Under the pieces are notes generated by a model. The model had not been told where the DNA came from, did not search any database, and worked only from the letters and a program-made list of their open reading frames with translations. Of a stretch of 64,000 nucleotides of DNA, positions 33,888-41,435 are shown in pieces. A program made the translations under genes and the position numbers. Within the stretch, counting starts at the first letter, position 1, and the number at the start of each line of letters is the position of its first letter. This stretch comes from Pseudomonas sp. WJP1 (lineage in GTDB: Bacteria; Pseudomonadota; Gammaproteobacteria; Pseudomonadales; Pseudomonadaceae): NCBI RefSeq assembly GCF_028471945.1, contig NZ_CP110128.1, positions 918,501 through 982,500 on the forward strand. Direction: 5' to 3'.

Positions 33888-34835
33888 ATGAGCCGTCAAC
33901 TACACGCCCAGACTTACGTCTGGCTGCAGGTGTTTTCCTGTGCCGCGCGGCACTTGTCGTTCACCCGTTGCGCCGAAGAACTGCACATTACGCCGGGGGC
34001 GGTCAGCCAGCAGATTCGGCAACTGGAAGAGCGCCTGGGGTTTCGCCTGTTTCACCGGCGTGCCCGGGGTGTGGAGCTGAGCGCCGAGGGCCAGCGACTG
34101 GCCATCACGGTCAACGAGGCCTACGGCAGCATCGACGCGGAATTGCGCCGGTTGGACGCAGGCATGATCAGCGGCACGCTGCGCGTGCGCTCGATTCCGT
34201 CGTTTCTGAGCAAGTGGCTGACGCCGCGCCTGCCGCGCTTGCAGCAGCGCTTCCCGGACATCCAGCTGCGCCTGGTCGCCGAAGACAGCAGCGTGCCGTT
34301 GCACGAAGGCGATTTCGACCTGGCCATCGATCTGAATGACGGCAGCTACCCAGGCTTGTTATCCACAGCCTTGCTCGATGAGCAGATTTTCCCGGTGTGT
34401 GCCCCAGGCCTGTTGCGCGGTCGTCCGCCGTTGCATGGTCCGGCGGACCTGCTGCATTTTCCGTTGCTGCATGACATCACTGCCTGGCGCGGCAGTTACG
34501 AATACGCGGAATGGGAGTTCTATCTCGATGCCATCGGCTTCGAAGGTGCTGACGTGCGGCGCGGGCATACCTTCAACCGCAATCACTTGACCATCGAGGC
34601 GGCCATCGCCGGGATGGGCGTGGCGATCGCACGGCGTACGCTGCTCAATGACGAGCTGGAGCGGGGCGCATTGATCGTACCGTTCGGCCTGGCGGTGCCC
34701 AATCACAAGCGCTACATGGTGCTCTACGCGCCGGGGGCGTTGAGCCATCCAGGCGTGCGTGCGGTGCATGACTGGCTGGTGGAGGAAGCGGGGATCTTTC
34801 GCGGCTTGCACCCGCTGGGGGAGGGGCAAATGTGA
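33888..34835 (+). CDS. LysR-type regulator, GcvA/DsdC-like
   Basis: A 315-residue LysR regulator. The helix-turn-helix is LSFTRCAEELHITPGAVSQQ (residues 24-43), followed by the effector domain (residues 95-300; LRVRSIPSFLSKWLTPRLPR). The N terminus resembles GcvA (glycine cleavage) and DsdC (D-serine deaminase) proteins. As it is divergent from the L-serine dehydratase gene, serine or glycine is a reasonable effector by inference. A strong terminator follows. Confidence 0.9.
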   Translation: MSRQLHAQTYVWLQVFSCAARHLSFTRCAEELHITPGAVSQQIRQLEERLGFRLFHRRARGVELSAEGQRLAITVNEAYGSIDAELRRLDAGMISGTLRVRSIPSFLSKWLTPRLPRLQQRFPDIQLRLVAEDSSVPLHEGDFDLAIDLNDGSYPGLLSTALLDEQIFPVCAPGLLRGRPPLHGPADLLHFPLLHDITAWRGSYEYAEWEFYLDAIGFEGADVRRGHTFNRNHLTIEAAIAGMGVAIARRTLLNDELERGALIVPFGLAVPNHKRYMVLYAPGALSHPGVRAVHDWLVEEAGIFRGLHPLGEGQM

Positions 34836-34883
34836 GCAATTATTACGTAAGAGCCAGGCTACCCAACTCCCGACCTTAACAGC

Positions 34884-34910
34884 GCTTTTGCCGGTTGTCC
34901 GGCTTTTTTT
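34884..34910 (+). terminator. Intrinsic terminator after the LysR gene
   Basis: GCCGG-TTGT-CCGGC followed by seven T residues, about 50 bases after the stop codon. Confidence 0.85.
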
Positions 34911-35049
34911 GCGATTAGATATTTATCTTTTTTTAGGGGTTGAATTGTTCATCGTACAGACCGATTGTGTAAGTAAGAGGTCACGGTGATGACGCCCAAG
35001 GGCTTAGCTGACCGGCCTCTCGCGAGCTAGCTGAAATAAGGGATGAACT

Positions 35050-35460
35050 ATGCAAATCCAAGTCAATAGCGATAACCATATTCAAAGCAGCATCCGACTG
35101 GAGGAGTGGGTACGAACCACCATTGAGAGCACGCTCGAACGTTATGAGGAGGACCTGACCCGCGTCGAGGTTCACCTGCGGGACGAGAACGGCGACAAGC
35201 CTGGTCCCCATGATTTGCGCTGCCAGCTGGAAGCGCGGCCAAAAGGCCACCAACCGATTTCTGTCACCCATAAAGCCGCCAGCCTGGAACTGGCGATCGA
35301 CGGAGCTGCCGAGAAACTCGAACACGCCCTTGAACACCTGTTCGGCAAACTGCGCGGCAAACCACGCGCTGCCGTGGTGCCTTTCGAGCGCCGGCCTCAC
35401 GCCGACAAGCTGCTGGAAGAAGAGTTTCTTGAAAACGAACAGGCTGCGCAAAACGCTTGA
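35050..35460 (+). CDS. HPF/RaiA-family ribosome-associated protein
   Basis: A 136-residue protein related to ribosome hibernation factors. The first 100 residues fit the HPF/RaiA fold (EEWVRTTIESTLERYEEDLT, RVEVHLRDENGD and HKAASLELAIDGAAEKLEHA). The C-terminal tail is acidic (LLEEEFLENEQ). Members bind the 30S decoding centre under stress, though this divergent subfamily in Pseudomonas is untested to my knowledge. It is transcribed alone; a terminator lies 23 bases downstream. Confidence 0.87.
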   Translation: MQIQVNSDNHIQSSIRLEEWVRTTIESTLERYEEDLTRVEVHLRDENGDKPGPHDLRCQLEARPKGHQPISVTHKAASLELAIDGAAEKLEHALEHLFGKLRGKPRAAVVPFERRPHADKLLEEEFLENEQAAQNA

Positions 35461-35483
35461 TGCCTGATTGACCTTCCCAAATG

Positions 35484-35518
35484 AAAACGGGCCTGCCATG
35501 CAGGCTCGTTTTGTTTTT
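35484..35518 (+). terminator. Intrinsic terminator of the HPF-like gene
   Basis: AAAACGGGCCTGC-CAT-GCAGGCTCGTTTT stem with one mismatch, followed by GTTTTTGG. It is likely bidirectional. Confidence 0.88.
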
Positions 35519-35528
35519 GGGGGTAAAC

Positions 35529-35557
35529 GATCGTTCCCACGCAGAGCGTGGGAATGA
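35529..35557. repeat. Short GTTCCCACGC palindrome, copy 1
   Basis: GATCGTTCCCACGC-AGA-GCGTGGGAATGATC hairpin just after the fecA stop side. The same palindrome with a GGA loop is at 37983-38012, so the pair brackets the fecA gene. Confidence 0.8.
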
Positions 35558-35573
35558 TCATCCCTTGCTCGGT

Positions 35574-37907
35574 TTAGAACGCCACCGACGTCTGCAAATA
35601 AACCGTCCGCGGTTCCCCCACGAACTTGCCCTTGTTGTTATCGTCGAACGAACGGGTGAAGTACTGATGGTTGAGGATATTCTTCACACCCACCGCCACC
35701 GTCAGGTCCGATAACTGCGGCCCGAAGTCATAGGCCGCGCGGCTGCTGAACAGCATGTAGCCCGGGATCTTGCCGGTGCTGCCATCGGCGCTTTCGGCCG
35801 AGGTGTTGGCGTTGTCGGCGAACTGGTCGCTTTGATAGCTGCTGTCCAGGTTCAACTCCCACGGCCCCTCGGTGTAACCAACGCCCAGGGTGCCTTTGTG
35901 TTTCGACGAGAACGGTACACGGTTGCCCTTGTTCGGACCGTCTTCGCGGATGGTCGTGTCAACATAGGCGTAGGTGGCGTACACATCTAAGCCCGCCAGT
36001 GCCGGGCTCAAGTCATCGAGGGCGTAGTTCACACTGGTCTCGATGCCTTGGTGGCGCGTTTCGCCACGTGCAATCACCGAATCGTTGGTCTGGTTACTTT
36101 CATATTGGTTATCGAAGTTGATCAGGAACGCGCCGATTTCCGCGCGCAGTGGGCCATTGTCGTAACGGGTGCCCATTTCCCAGGTGCGTGCCTTTTCCGG
36201 CTTGACTTCGCCGCTGGTCACGCGATTGGGCATCTGGCTGTACTGCACGCTACCGAACGAACCTTCGGTATTGGCGTACAGGTTCCAGGTGTCGGTCAGG
36301 TGATAGAGCACGTTCAATGCCGGCAACGCCGTGTTGTAGTCGCCCTGGTACTTTTCATTGGTCAGGTTGTTGGTTTGCTGCGAGTCGATCATTTCGTAGC
36401 GGATGCCGGGGGTGATAGTCCATTTGCCGATGTCGATCCGGTCATCGAGGAAGAATGCGTTGGCTTCGGTGCCGCCGCGTGTGTCGCGGTCGTTGCGGCT
36501 GCTGGTGGTCGGGTATTCGTTGCTGGCAATCGGTGTGCGGTAGCGCAGTTCGTGGCCGGCCTCGTTGATGTAGCGGTAGCCGATGCCGACTTCGTGGCTG
36601 GTGGCGCCGAGGTCGAAGCCTTGGGCAAAACGGGTTTCCAGGCCGCGGACCCAGTACTCGCGTGGCGACAGCGACAGGAAGGTGCCCTGGTCCAGGTAGC
36701 CACTGCGCAGGGTCTTGGTGAAAAAGGTGTTGGCGGTGAACTCGCGACGATCCTGCTGGTAGCGATAGCCGAAATTGAACATCGTGCGGCGGCCCCAGAA
36801 CTGGTCTTTCGGGCGGGTCGACTGGTACGGATCGGCATCGTAGTCGGCGACGTTCAAGCCGCCAGGCATGTCGGCCTGGCCTTCGTAGTACTGCGCCATG
36901 GCGTTGAAGCTGTTGGCGTCGTCGAGCTGGTACTTGCCCTTGAGAATAAGGTCGTCGATTTCGGTGTCGCTGTGTTCGCGCCAGTCGCCACCGCGCGTGC
37001 CGGAATACAGCAGTGCGCCACCCAGGCCATTGTCTGCGGTGCCACCGGCCAGCAGATTACCCGTGGTCTTGAAGCCGTCGTGGCTGGAGGACGGGCTGGT
37101 CTCGGTCTGGAAACCCCCTTTGACCGTCGGCTCATCGGGAATCGCCCGGGTCACGAAGTTGACCACGCCGCCGACGTTCTGCGGACCGTAACGCACCGCG
37201 CCGCCGCCACGCACCACATCGACCGCGTCCATGTTGCCGATGCTCACCGGGGCAAACGACAACTGCGGCTGACCGTAGGGCGCGAACGGCACGGGGATGC
37301 CGTCCATCAGCACGGTCGAGCGCGAGGCCAGGCGTGGGTTGAGACCGCGAATGCCGAAATTCAGCGCCATATCGTGGCTGCCGGTACCGTTGTTGTCCGG
37401 CGCGTTGACGCCGGGGATGCGGTTGAGCACGTCGCGGGCCTGGGTGGCACCCTGGCGCTCGAATTCTTCGCGGCGGATCACATCACGGGCACCGGGGTGT
37501 TCGAAGACATTGATTTGCGAAGCATCACCGAGCCAGTCGCCGACGACGGTCGAACTGTCCAGTTCCAGCGCCGCGCCGCCCACCGGTTGCAGGCTGTAGG
37601 CATTGTCGCCCTCGCTGCGGGCCTGCAGGCCAGTGCCTTCGAGCAGCGCATTCAGTCCTTGCTCGGGGCTGTAGTTGCCTTCAAGGCCACGACTTTGCAC
37701 ACCGCTGGTGACTTGCGAGCCAAAGGTGATGAGCACGCCCGCTTCACGGCCAAATTGGTTGAGGGCGTTTTCCAGGGAAGATGGCGCGATGTGGTAAGCC
37801 CTGGTGTCGGCGGCGTACCCCTGCGGCAGGGCAGCGAAACTCAGGCTGGCGCCGAGCAGCAATTGACGCAGGGTGCGGGCCAGCGGAGTGAGGCGGGTGG
37901 GTTGCAT
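35574..37907 (-). CDS. fecA: TonB-dependent ferric citrate receptor with signalling domain
   Basis: A 777-residue outer-membrane transducer. The signal peptide ends near GYAADTRAYHI; residues 35-115 form the STN signalling domain that contacts FecR; the plug and 22-strand barrel follow. FGIRGLNPRLASRSTVLMDG, VPFAPYGQPQLSFAPVSIGN and GGGAVRYGPQNVGGVVNFVT are characteristic of FecA. The C terminus ends in the barrel signal LQTSVAF. It imports iron(III) dicitrate with energy from TonB and signals iron citrate to FecR/FecI. It is the third gene of fecI-fecR-fecA, with a 110-base gap from fecR that holds a repeat. Confidence 0.9.
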   Translation of the reverse strand: MQPTRLTPLARTLRQLLLGASLSFAALPQGYAADTRAYHIAPSSLENALNQFGREAGVLITFGSQVTSGVQSRGLEGNYSPEQGLNALLEGTGLQARSEGDNAYSLQPVGGAALELDSSTVVGDWLGDASQINVFEHPGARDVIRREEFERQGATQARDVLNRIPGVNAPDNNGTGSHDMALNFGIRGLNPRLASRSTVLMDGIPVPFAPYGQPQLSFAPVSIGNMDAVDVVRGGGAVRYGPQNVGGVVNFVTRAIPDEPTVKGGFQTETSPSSSHDGFKTTGNLLAGGTADNGLGGALLYSGTRGGDWREHSDTEIDDLILKGKYQLDDANSFNAMAQYYEGQADMPGGLNVADYDADPYQSTRPKDQFWGRRTMFNFGYRYQQDRREFTANTFFTKTLRSGYLDQGTFLSLSPREYWVRGLETRFAQGFDLGATSHEVGIGYRYINEAGHELRYRTPIASNEYPTTSSRNDRDTRGGTEANAFFLDDRIDIGKWTITPGIRYEMIDSQQTNNLTNEKYQGDYNTALPALNVLYHLTDTWNLYANTEGSFGSVQYSQMPNRVTSGEVKPEKARTWEMGTRYDNGPLRAEIGAFLINFDNQYESNQTNDSVIARGETRHQGIETSVNYALDDLSPALAGLDVYATYAYVDTTIREDGPNKGNRVPFSSKHKGTLGVGYTEGPWELNLDSSYQSDQFADNANTSAESADGSTGKIPGYMLFSSRAAYDFGPQLSDLTVAVGVKNILNHQYFTRSFDDNNKGKFVGEPRTVYLQTSVAF

Positions 37908-37982
37908 GAAGGACGGTCCTGAGAAGGGGAATCAAGGTGGCTTTCCTTCTCTGTCACGCCAGATCTGAAAAACGGCTCATTG

Positions 37983-38012
37983 ATCGTTCCCACGCGGAGC
38001 GTGGGAATGATC
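37983..38012. repeat. Short GTTCCCACGC palindrome, copy 2
   Basis: GATCGTTCCCACGC-GGA-GCGTGGGAATGATC between fecR and fecA; the same hairpin lies beyond the fecA 3' end. In the mRNA it could affect stability of the transcript between the regulator and the receptor. Confidence 0.8.
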
Positions 38013-38017
38013 TCCAG

Positions 38018-38956
38018 CTAGGCCCGTGCCTCGACGGACACCCAGTACCGCGTAAAGCGCCTCACCTTCACCGGCAGGCTGATCTCCAGCAATTGCAGGA
38101 TTCGTTCGCTGTCATCCAGGGGATAAGTCCCGGAGATCAGCAGGTCAGCGACCTTCGCGTCGCAATGCAGTTGTCCGCGTCGATAGCGGCCGAGCTCCTC
38201 GAGAAAATCACCGAGTCGCATGTGCGCCGCCACCAGCATGCCGTCAGTCCAGGCACCGCTGTTGGCATCCAGGGGCAAGGCCGTTCCAACGCCTTTTGCG
38301 CCAAAGCCCAGCTGCCGGGCGCTGGGCAGCATCAACGGTGAACCGCCATCGGGGGTCAATTCGACGCGGCCTTCGAACACCGCCACTTGGGTGTGGTCGG
38401 CAAACTGCCGCACGTTCAGGCGAGCCCCTTGGGTATTCAGCAGGCCATGGGCAGTCCGCACCTGGAATGGCTGGCGGGCGGTGAGCATAATCTCGCCTTC
38501 GAGCAAACGGATCAGCCGCTGTGGGCCTTCGAGGCGCACGTCCACCGAGCTGGCAGTATTGAGCTGCAACTGATCGCCACTGCCCAATGGCACTGTGTGC
38601 CGTTGGCCGACAGGGCTGCGGTAGTCGGCCAGCAAGGGGGGCAACACGTTGTGTTCACGCAGGCCCCAGGTGAGCGCCGAGCCCGCGCCGAGAATCAGCA
38701 GCAGCTTCAGTGCCTGGCGCCGACTGGCGGATGTCGGCGCGTTCAGTGCGGCGTGCGCCAGCGGCGACGATAAACCGCGCAGTCGCTGGTTCACCCGCTG
38801 GATATGCGCCCATGCCCGTTGATGCTCGCTGTGCGCGTCATGCCATCGTTGCCAGGCCTGTTGCTGGCGCGGGTTCAACGGCCCTTGCTGCATTTCCATC
38901 AGCCAGTGCACGGCCTGCTCGGCGACTTGGCCGGAAAAGTCCGCTGGAGTGTTCAT
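38018..38956 (-). CDS. fecR: FecR-type anti-sigma / sigma regulator
   Basis: A 312-residue inner-membrane regulator. The cytoplasmic domain (residues 1-85) has a DUF4880-type helical region QAVHWLMEMQQGPLNPRQQQ; a single helix follows (LKLLLILGAGSALTWGL); the periplasmic FecR domain includes DYRSPVGQRHTVPLGSGDQL and LNTASSVDVRLEGPQRLIRL. It receives the signal from the STN domain of FecA and activates or inhibits FecI. The start overlaps the end of fecI by 4 bases. Confidence 0.9.
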   Translation of the reverse strand: MNTPADFSGQVAEQAVHWLMEMQQGPLNPRQQQAWQRWHDAHSEHQRAWAHIQRVNQRLRGLSSPLAHAALNAPTSASRRQALKLLLILGAGSALTWGLREHNVLPPLLADYRSPVGQRHTVPLGSGDQLQLNTASSVDVRLEGPQRLIRLLEGEIMLTARQPFQVRTAHGLLNTQGARLNVRQFADHTQVAVFEGRVELTPDGGSPLMLPSARQLGFGAKGVGTALPLDANSGAWTDGMLVAAHMRLGDFLEELGRYRRGQLHCDAKVADLLISGTYPLDDSERILQLLEISLPVKVRRFTRYWVSVEARA

Positions 38957-39522
38957 AGGGCGAAGTAACAGCGCATGGCCGCTTTGCTCAGGTGACGCTT
39001 GACCGTGGCGATGGAAATGCCCAGTTCGGCGGCGATCTGTGGATAAGTCAGGCCATCGACCTGTGCCAGGAGAAACGCACGTTTGACCAGGCGCGGCAGG
39101 CCGTCGAGCAACTGGTCCAGCTCTACCAGGGTTTGCAGGATGATGGCCTTTTCTTCCTCGGACGGCGCGAAAAGTTCCGGCATTTGCGCCAGCGCTTGCA
39201 GGTAGGCGCGTTCCAGATCCTGACGGCGGTAATGGTTGGACAGCACGCGTTTGGCGAGGGTAGTGAGGAATGCTCGCGGCTCGACGATCTGTGGCGCTTC
39301 CCGCGCCGTCAGCACGCGCATGAACGTGTCCTGGGCCAGGTCCGCGGCGCTGTCAGGGCAGCCGAGCTTGCGCCGTAACCAACCGTTGAGCCAACTGTGG
39401 TGGGCGTTGTAGAGGGTTTCGACTGGATGGGCTGGCGGCAACTGGATCACTCGGGACGCATCTGGATGCGTTAGAGAACAAGAATTGTTCGCATTGTAAT
39501 GGTTTAAGACAACCTCCGGCAA
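38953..39522 (-). CDS. fecI: FecI-type ECF sigma factor
   Basis: An ECF sigma factor of up to 189 residues. Region 2 is DLAQDTFMRVLTAREAPQI with AFLTTLAKRVLSNHYRRQ, and region 4 is LTYPQIAAELGISIATVKRH. It directs RNA polymerase to the fecA promoter. The start is uncertain: the longest frame begins with TTG at 39522, while the GTG at 39453 would give a protein closer to typical FecI length. Upstream, a Fur box is shared with a divergent second ECF gene, so expression is iron-repressed. Confidence 0.88.
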   Translation of the reverse strand: MPEVVLNHYNANNSCSLTHPDASRVIQLPPAHPVETLYNAHHSWLNGWLRRKLGCPDSAADLAQDTFMRVLTAREAPQIVEPRAFLTTLAKRVLSNHYRRQDLERAYLQALAQMPELFAPSEEEKAIILQTLVELDQLLDGLPRLVKRAFLLAQVDGLTYPQIAAELGISIATVKRHLSKAAMRCYFAL

Positions 39523-39562
39523 TCAACTCGCCCTGTTGATTTCACCCGACAGCTTTGCATAT

Positions 39563-39581
39563 GAGAATATTTATCATTAGT
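39563..39581. promoter_or_regulatory. Fur box shared by two divergent iron sigma genes
   Basis: The 19 bases 39563-39581, read on the minus strand as ACTAATGATAAATATTCTC, match 14 positions of the consensus GATAATGATAATCATTATC. They lie between fecI and the second ECF sigma gene. Confidence 0.72.
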
Positions 39582-39652
39582 ATTGCGTCTTGCTGGCCGC
39601 ATGACGTTCATGCGGCCTCACCCGATTGCCGCTATGGCGCAGTATTGAATCG

Positions 39653-40219
39653 ATGACCTCCCCCGAATCTCCCGAGATCGAGCACGCAGAACCACGCGGC
39701 GACCGTGCGCATTTTCTCCAGGTGTTTCTCTCCCAGCGTTCGCAAATGGAAGCGCTGGTGAGCCGTCGCGTCGGTTGCCGGGCGACGGCGGCGGACCTGG
39801 TGCAAGATTTGTTCGTGCGATTCTGGCGACGCCCTCTGGTGCAAGTTGAAGAACTCAGCACCTATCTGTTGCGCTGCGCCGGCAACATCGCCATCGATCA
39901 CTTGCGCAGTGAAGGCACGCGGGTGCGGGCCAACGAAGGTTTGATGGCTGAACCGGTGCACTGCGTGGGCAGCGAGCCGCAAGCAGCGCTGGAAGCCGGC
40001 AACGATCTGCGCCACGTCGAAGCGGCGTTGCGTGCGTTACCAGAACGTACGCGGCAGATTTTTTTGCTCAATCGCATCCATGGCCGCAAGTACGCCGAGA
40101 TCGCCAAGGCCATGGGCCTGTCCCAGAGTGCCGTGGAAAAACATATGATGCGCGCGCTCGAAGCCTGCAAGGCCAGCCTTCGGGAACCCGACCCGCGCAC
40201 GCCAGGGAAAGCACAGTGA
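39653..40219 (+). CDS. Iron-responsive ECF sigma factor (second system)
   Basis: A 188-residue ECF sigma factor of the FecI/FpvI type. Region 2 is GCRATAADLVQDLFVRFWRR and STYLLRCAGNIAIDHLRSEG; region 4 is GRKYAEIAKAMGLSQSAVEK. It should drive the siderophore receptor gene downstream. The start MTSPESPEIE at 39653 is chosen over an ATG nine codons upstream because the extension has no similarity. Its stop overlaps the GTG start of the downstream fecR-like gene by 4 bases. Confidence 0.9.
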   Translation: MTSPESPEIEHAEPRGDRAHFLQVFLSQRSQMEALVSRRVGCRATAADLVQDLFVRFWRRPLVQVEELSTYLLRCAGNIAIDHLRSEGTRVRANEGLMAEPVHCVGSEPQAALEAGNDLRHVEAALRALPERTRQIFLLNRIHGRKYAEIAKAMGLSQSAVEKHMMRALEACKASLREPDPRTPGKAQ

Positions 40220-41205
40220 ATGACATCGAACGCGTCATGCCGACGCCCGCTCAGGAGCAACAAGCGCTGGCTTGGCTGAGTCTGTTGCATGACCAGCCCA
40301 GCAGCGGTGATCAGGCCACTTTCAGTCATTGGTTGCAGGCCGACCCCGCCCATGCCGAGGCGTACGCCCGTGCGCAAGTGCTGTGGGAGTTGAGCGAAGT
40401 GCCGGCGCGCACGCTTGCCGATGAGAACGCGCTGGCCTTGCAGGGTTACCTCAACGCCATGGATCGCTCACGGCGCAGCAACGTTCGGCGTTGGTCGGGT
40501 GCGCTGGCCATGGCGGCTTGCCTGCTGCTGCTGATCAGCCTCGGCAGCGGTCGGCAGCCATTGCGTTGGGTCGACGATTTGGGCGCCGATTATGTCTCAG
40601 CGCCGGGGGAAATCCGCACCGTCACCCTGGCCGATCAATCGCAGGTCACCCTGGATGCCGACAGTGCGATTGCCGTGGATTTCAGTGCTGGTGAGCGGCA
40701 TGTACAGGTGCGCCGCGGTGCCGGATTTTTCAATGTGACCCACACCGGCGAGCCCTTTGTGGTCGACGCCGAGAAGGGCCAGGCGCGGGTGCTCGGCACC
40801 CAGTTCGAAGTGCGACTGCAGCCCCGTGGGGCGCAGGTAACGGTGCTGTCGGGTCGGGTTGGCGTGACGGCCGACAACCACTCGGACCAGCAGATCCTGA
40901 CGGCCGGCCAGCAAGTGGTTTACGGCGAAGGCTCGGCAGAAAAACTCCACGCGGTGGACAGCGAAGCGCAGCTGGCGTGGCGCCAGGGATGGCTCACTTA
41001 CTACAAGGCGACGCTGGCAGATGTGGTGGAGGATCTGCGGCGGTATTACCCGGGAAGGATCGTGGTGCTCAATGATGAGCTGGCGAAGCGCAAGGTCAGC
41101 GGCAGCTTTCCGAGCAAGGATCCGCAGGCAGTGTTGAGTTCATTGCAGGGGGTGTTGGGGTTTGAGCAACACCAGGTTCTGGGGCATCTGATTATTTTGC
41201 GCTGA
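40216..41205 (+). CDS. FecR-family regulator (second system)
   Basis: A 329-residue FecR-type protein. The N-terminal domain AWLSLLHDQPSSGDQATFSH and following WLQADPAHAEAYARAQVLWE (DUF4880) is cytoplasmic; the membrane helix is WSGALAMAACLLLLISLG; the periplasmic FecR domain contains DYVSAPGEIRTVTLADQSQV and ARVLGTQFEVRLQPRGAQVT. The start codon is GTG. It relays the signal of the TonB receptor downstream to the upstream sigma factor. Confidence 0.9.
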   Translation: MNDIERVMPTPAQEQQALAWLSLLHDQPSSGDQATFSHWLQADPAHAEAYARAQVLWELSEVPARTLADENALALQGYLNAMDRSRRSNVRRWSGALAMAACLLLLISLGSGRQPLRWVDDLGADYVSAPGEIRTVTLADQSQVTLDADSAIAVDFSAGERHVQVRRGAGFFNVTHTGEPFVVDAEKGQARVLGTQFEVRLQPRGAQVTVLSGRVGVTADNHSDQQILTAGQQVVYGEGSAEKLHAVDSEAQLAWRQGWLTYYKATLADVVEDLRRYYPGRIVVLNDELAKRKVSGSFPSKDPQAVLSSLQGVLGFEQHQVLGHLIILR

Positions 41206-41215
41206 GGCGATTGGC

Positions 41216-41305
41216 CCCTTCGCGGGCAAGTCGGGTCGCCGCATCGCTCGCTCCTACAAAGGTTACGCAAATTCTGTAGGAGCGAGGCTTGCCCGCGAAG
41301 GCGTC
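41216..41305. repeat. REP pair (inverted) between regulator and receptor
   Basis: CTTCGCGGGCAAG...CTCGCTCCTACAAAG on the left is answered by CTGTAGGAGCGAGGCTTGCC on the right. It separates the fecR-like gene from its receptor gene. Confidence 0.8.
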
Positions 41306-41435
41306 AGATCAAACACCTCATCTCCCAACAAAAATATTTTCAACTTTCTGCTGAGGTAAAACAAAACGCCATCCGTGTACTGACTGAAACTGCGAGTCAT
41401 TCGCATCCGTTGCGGTTCTACACAGGTCATGAGTC

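Noticed and set aside
36048..37922. 624-residue open frame antisense to fecA
   Set aside because: It is a long shadow frame typical of GC-rich DNA; the minus strand clearly encodes a TonB receptor with all motifs.
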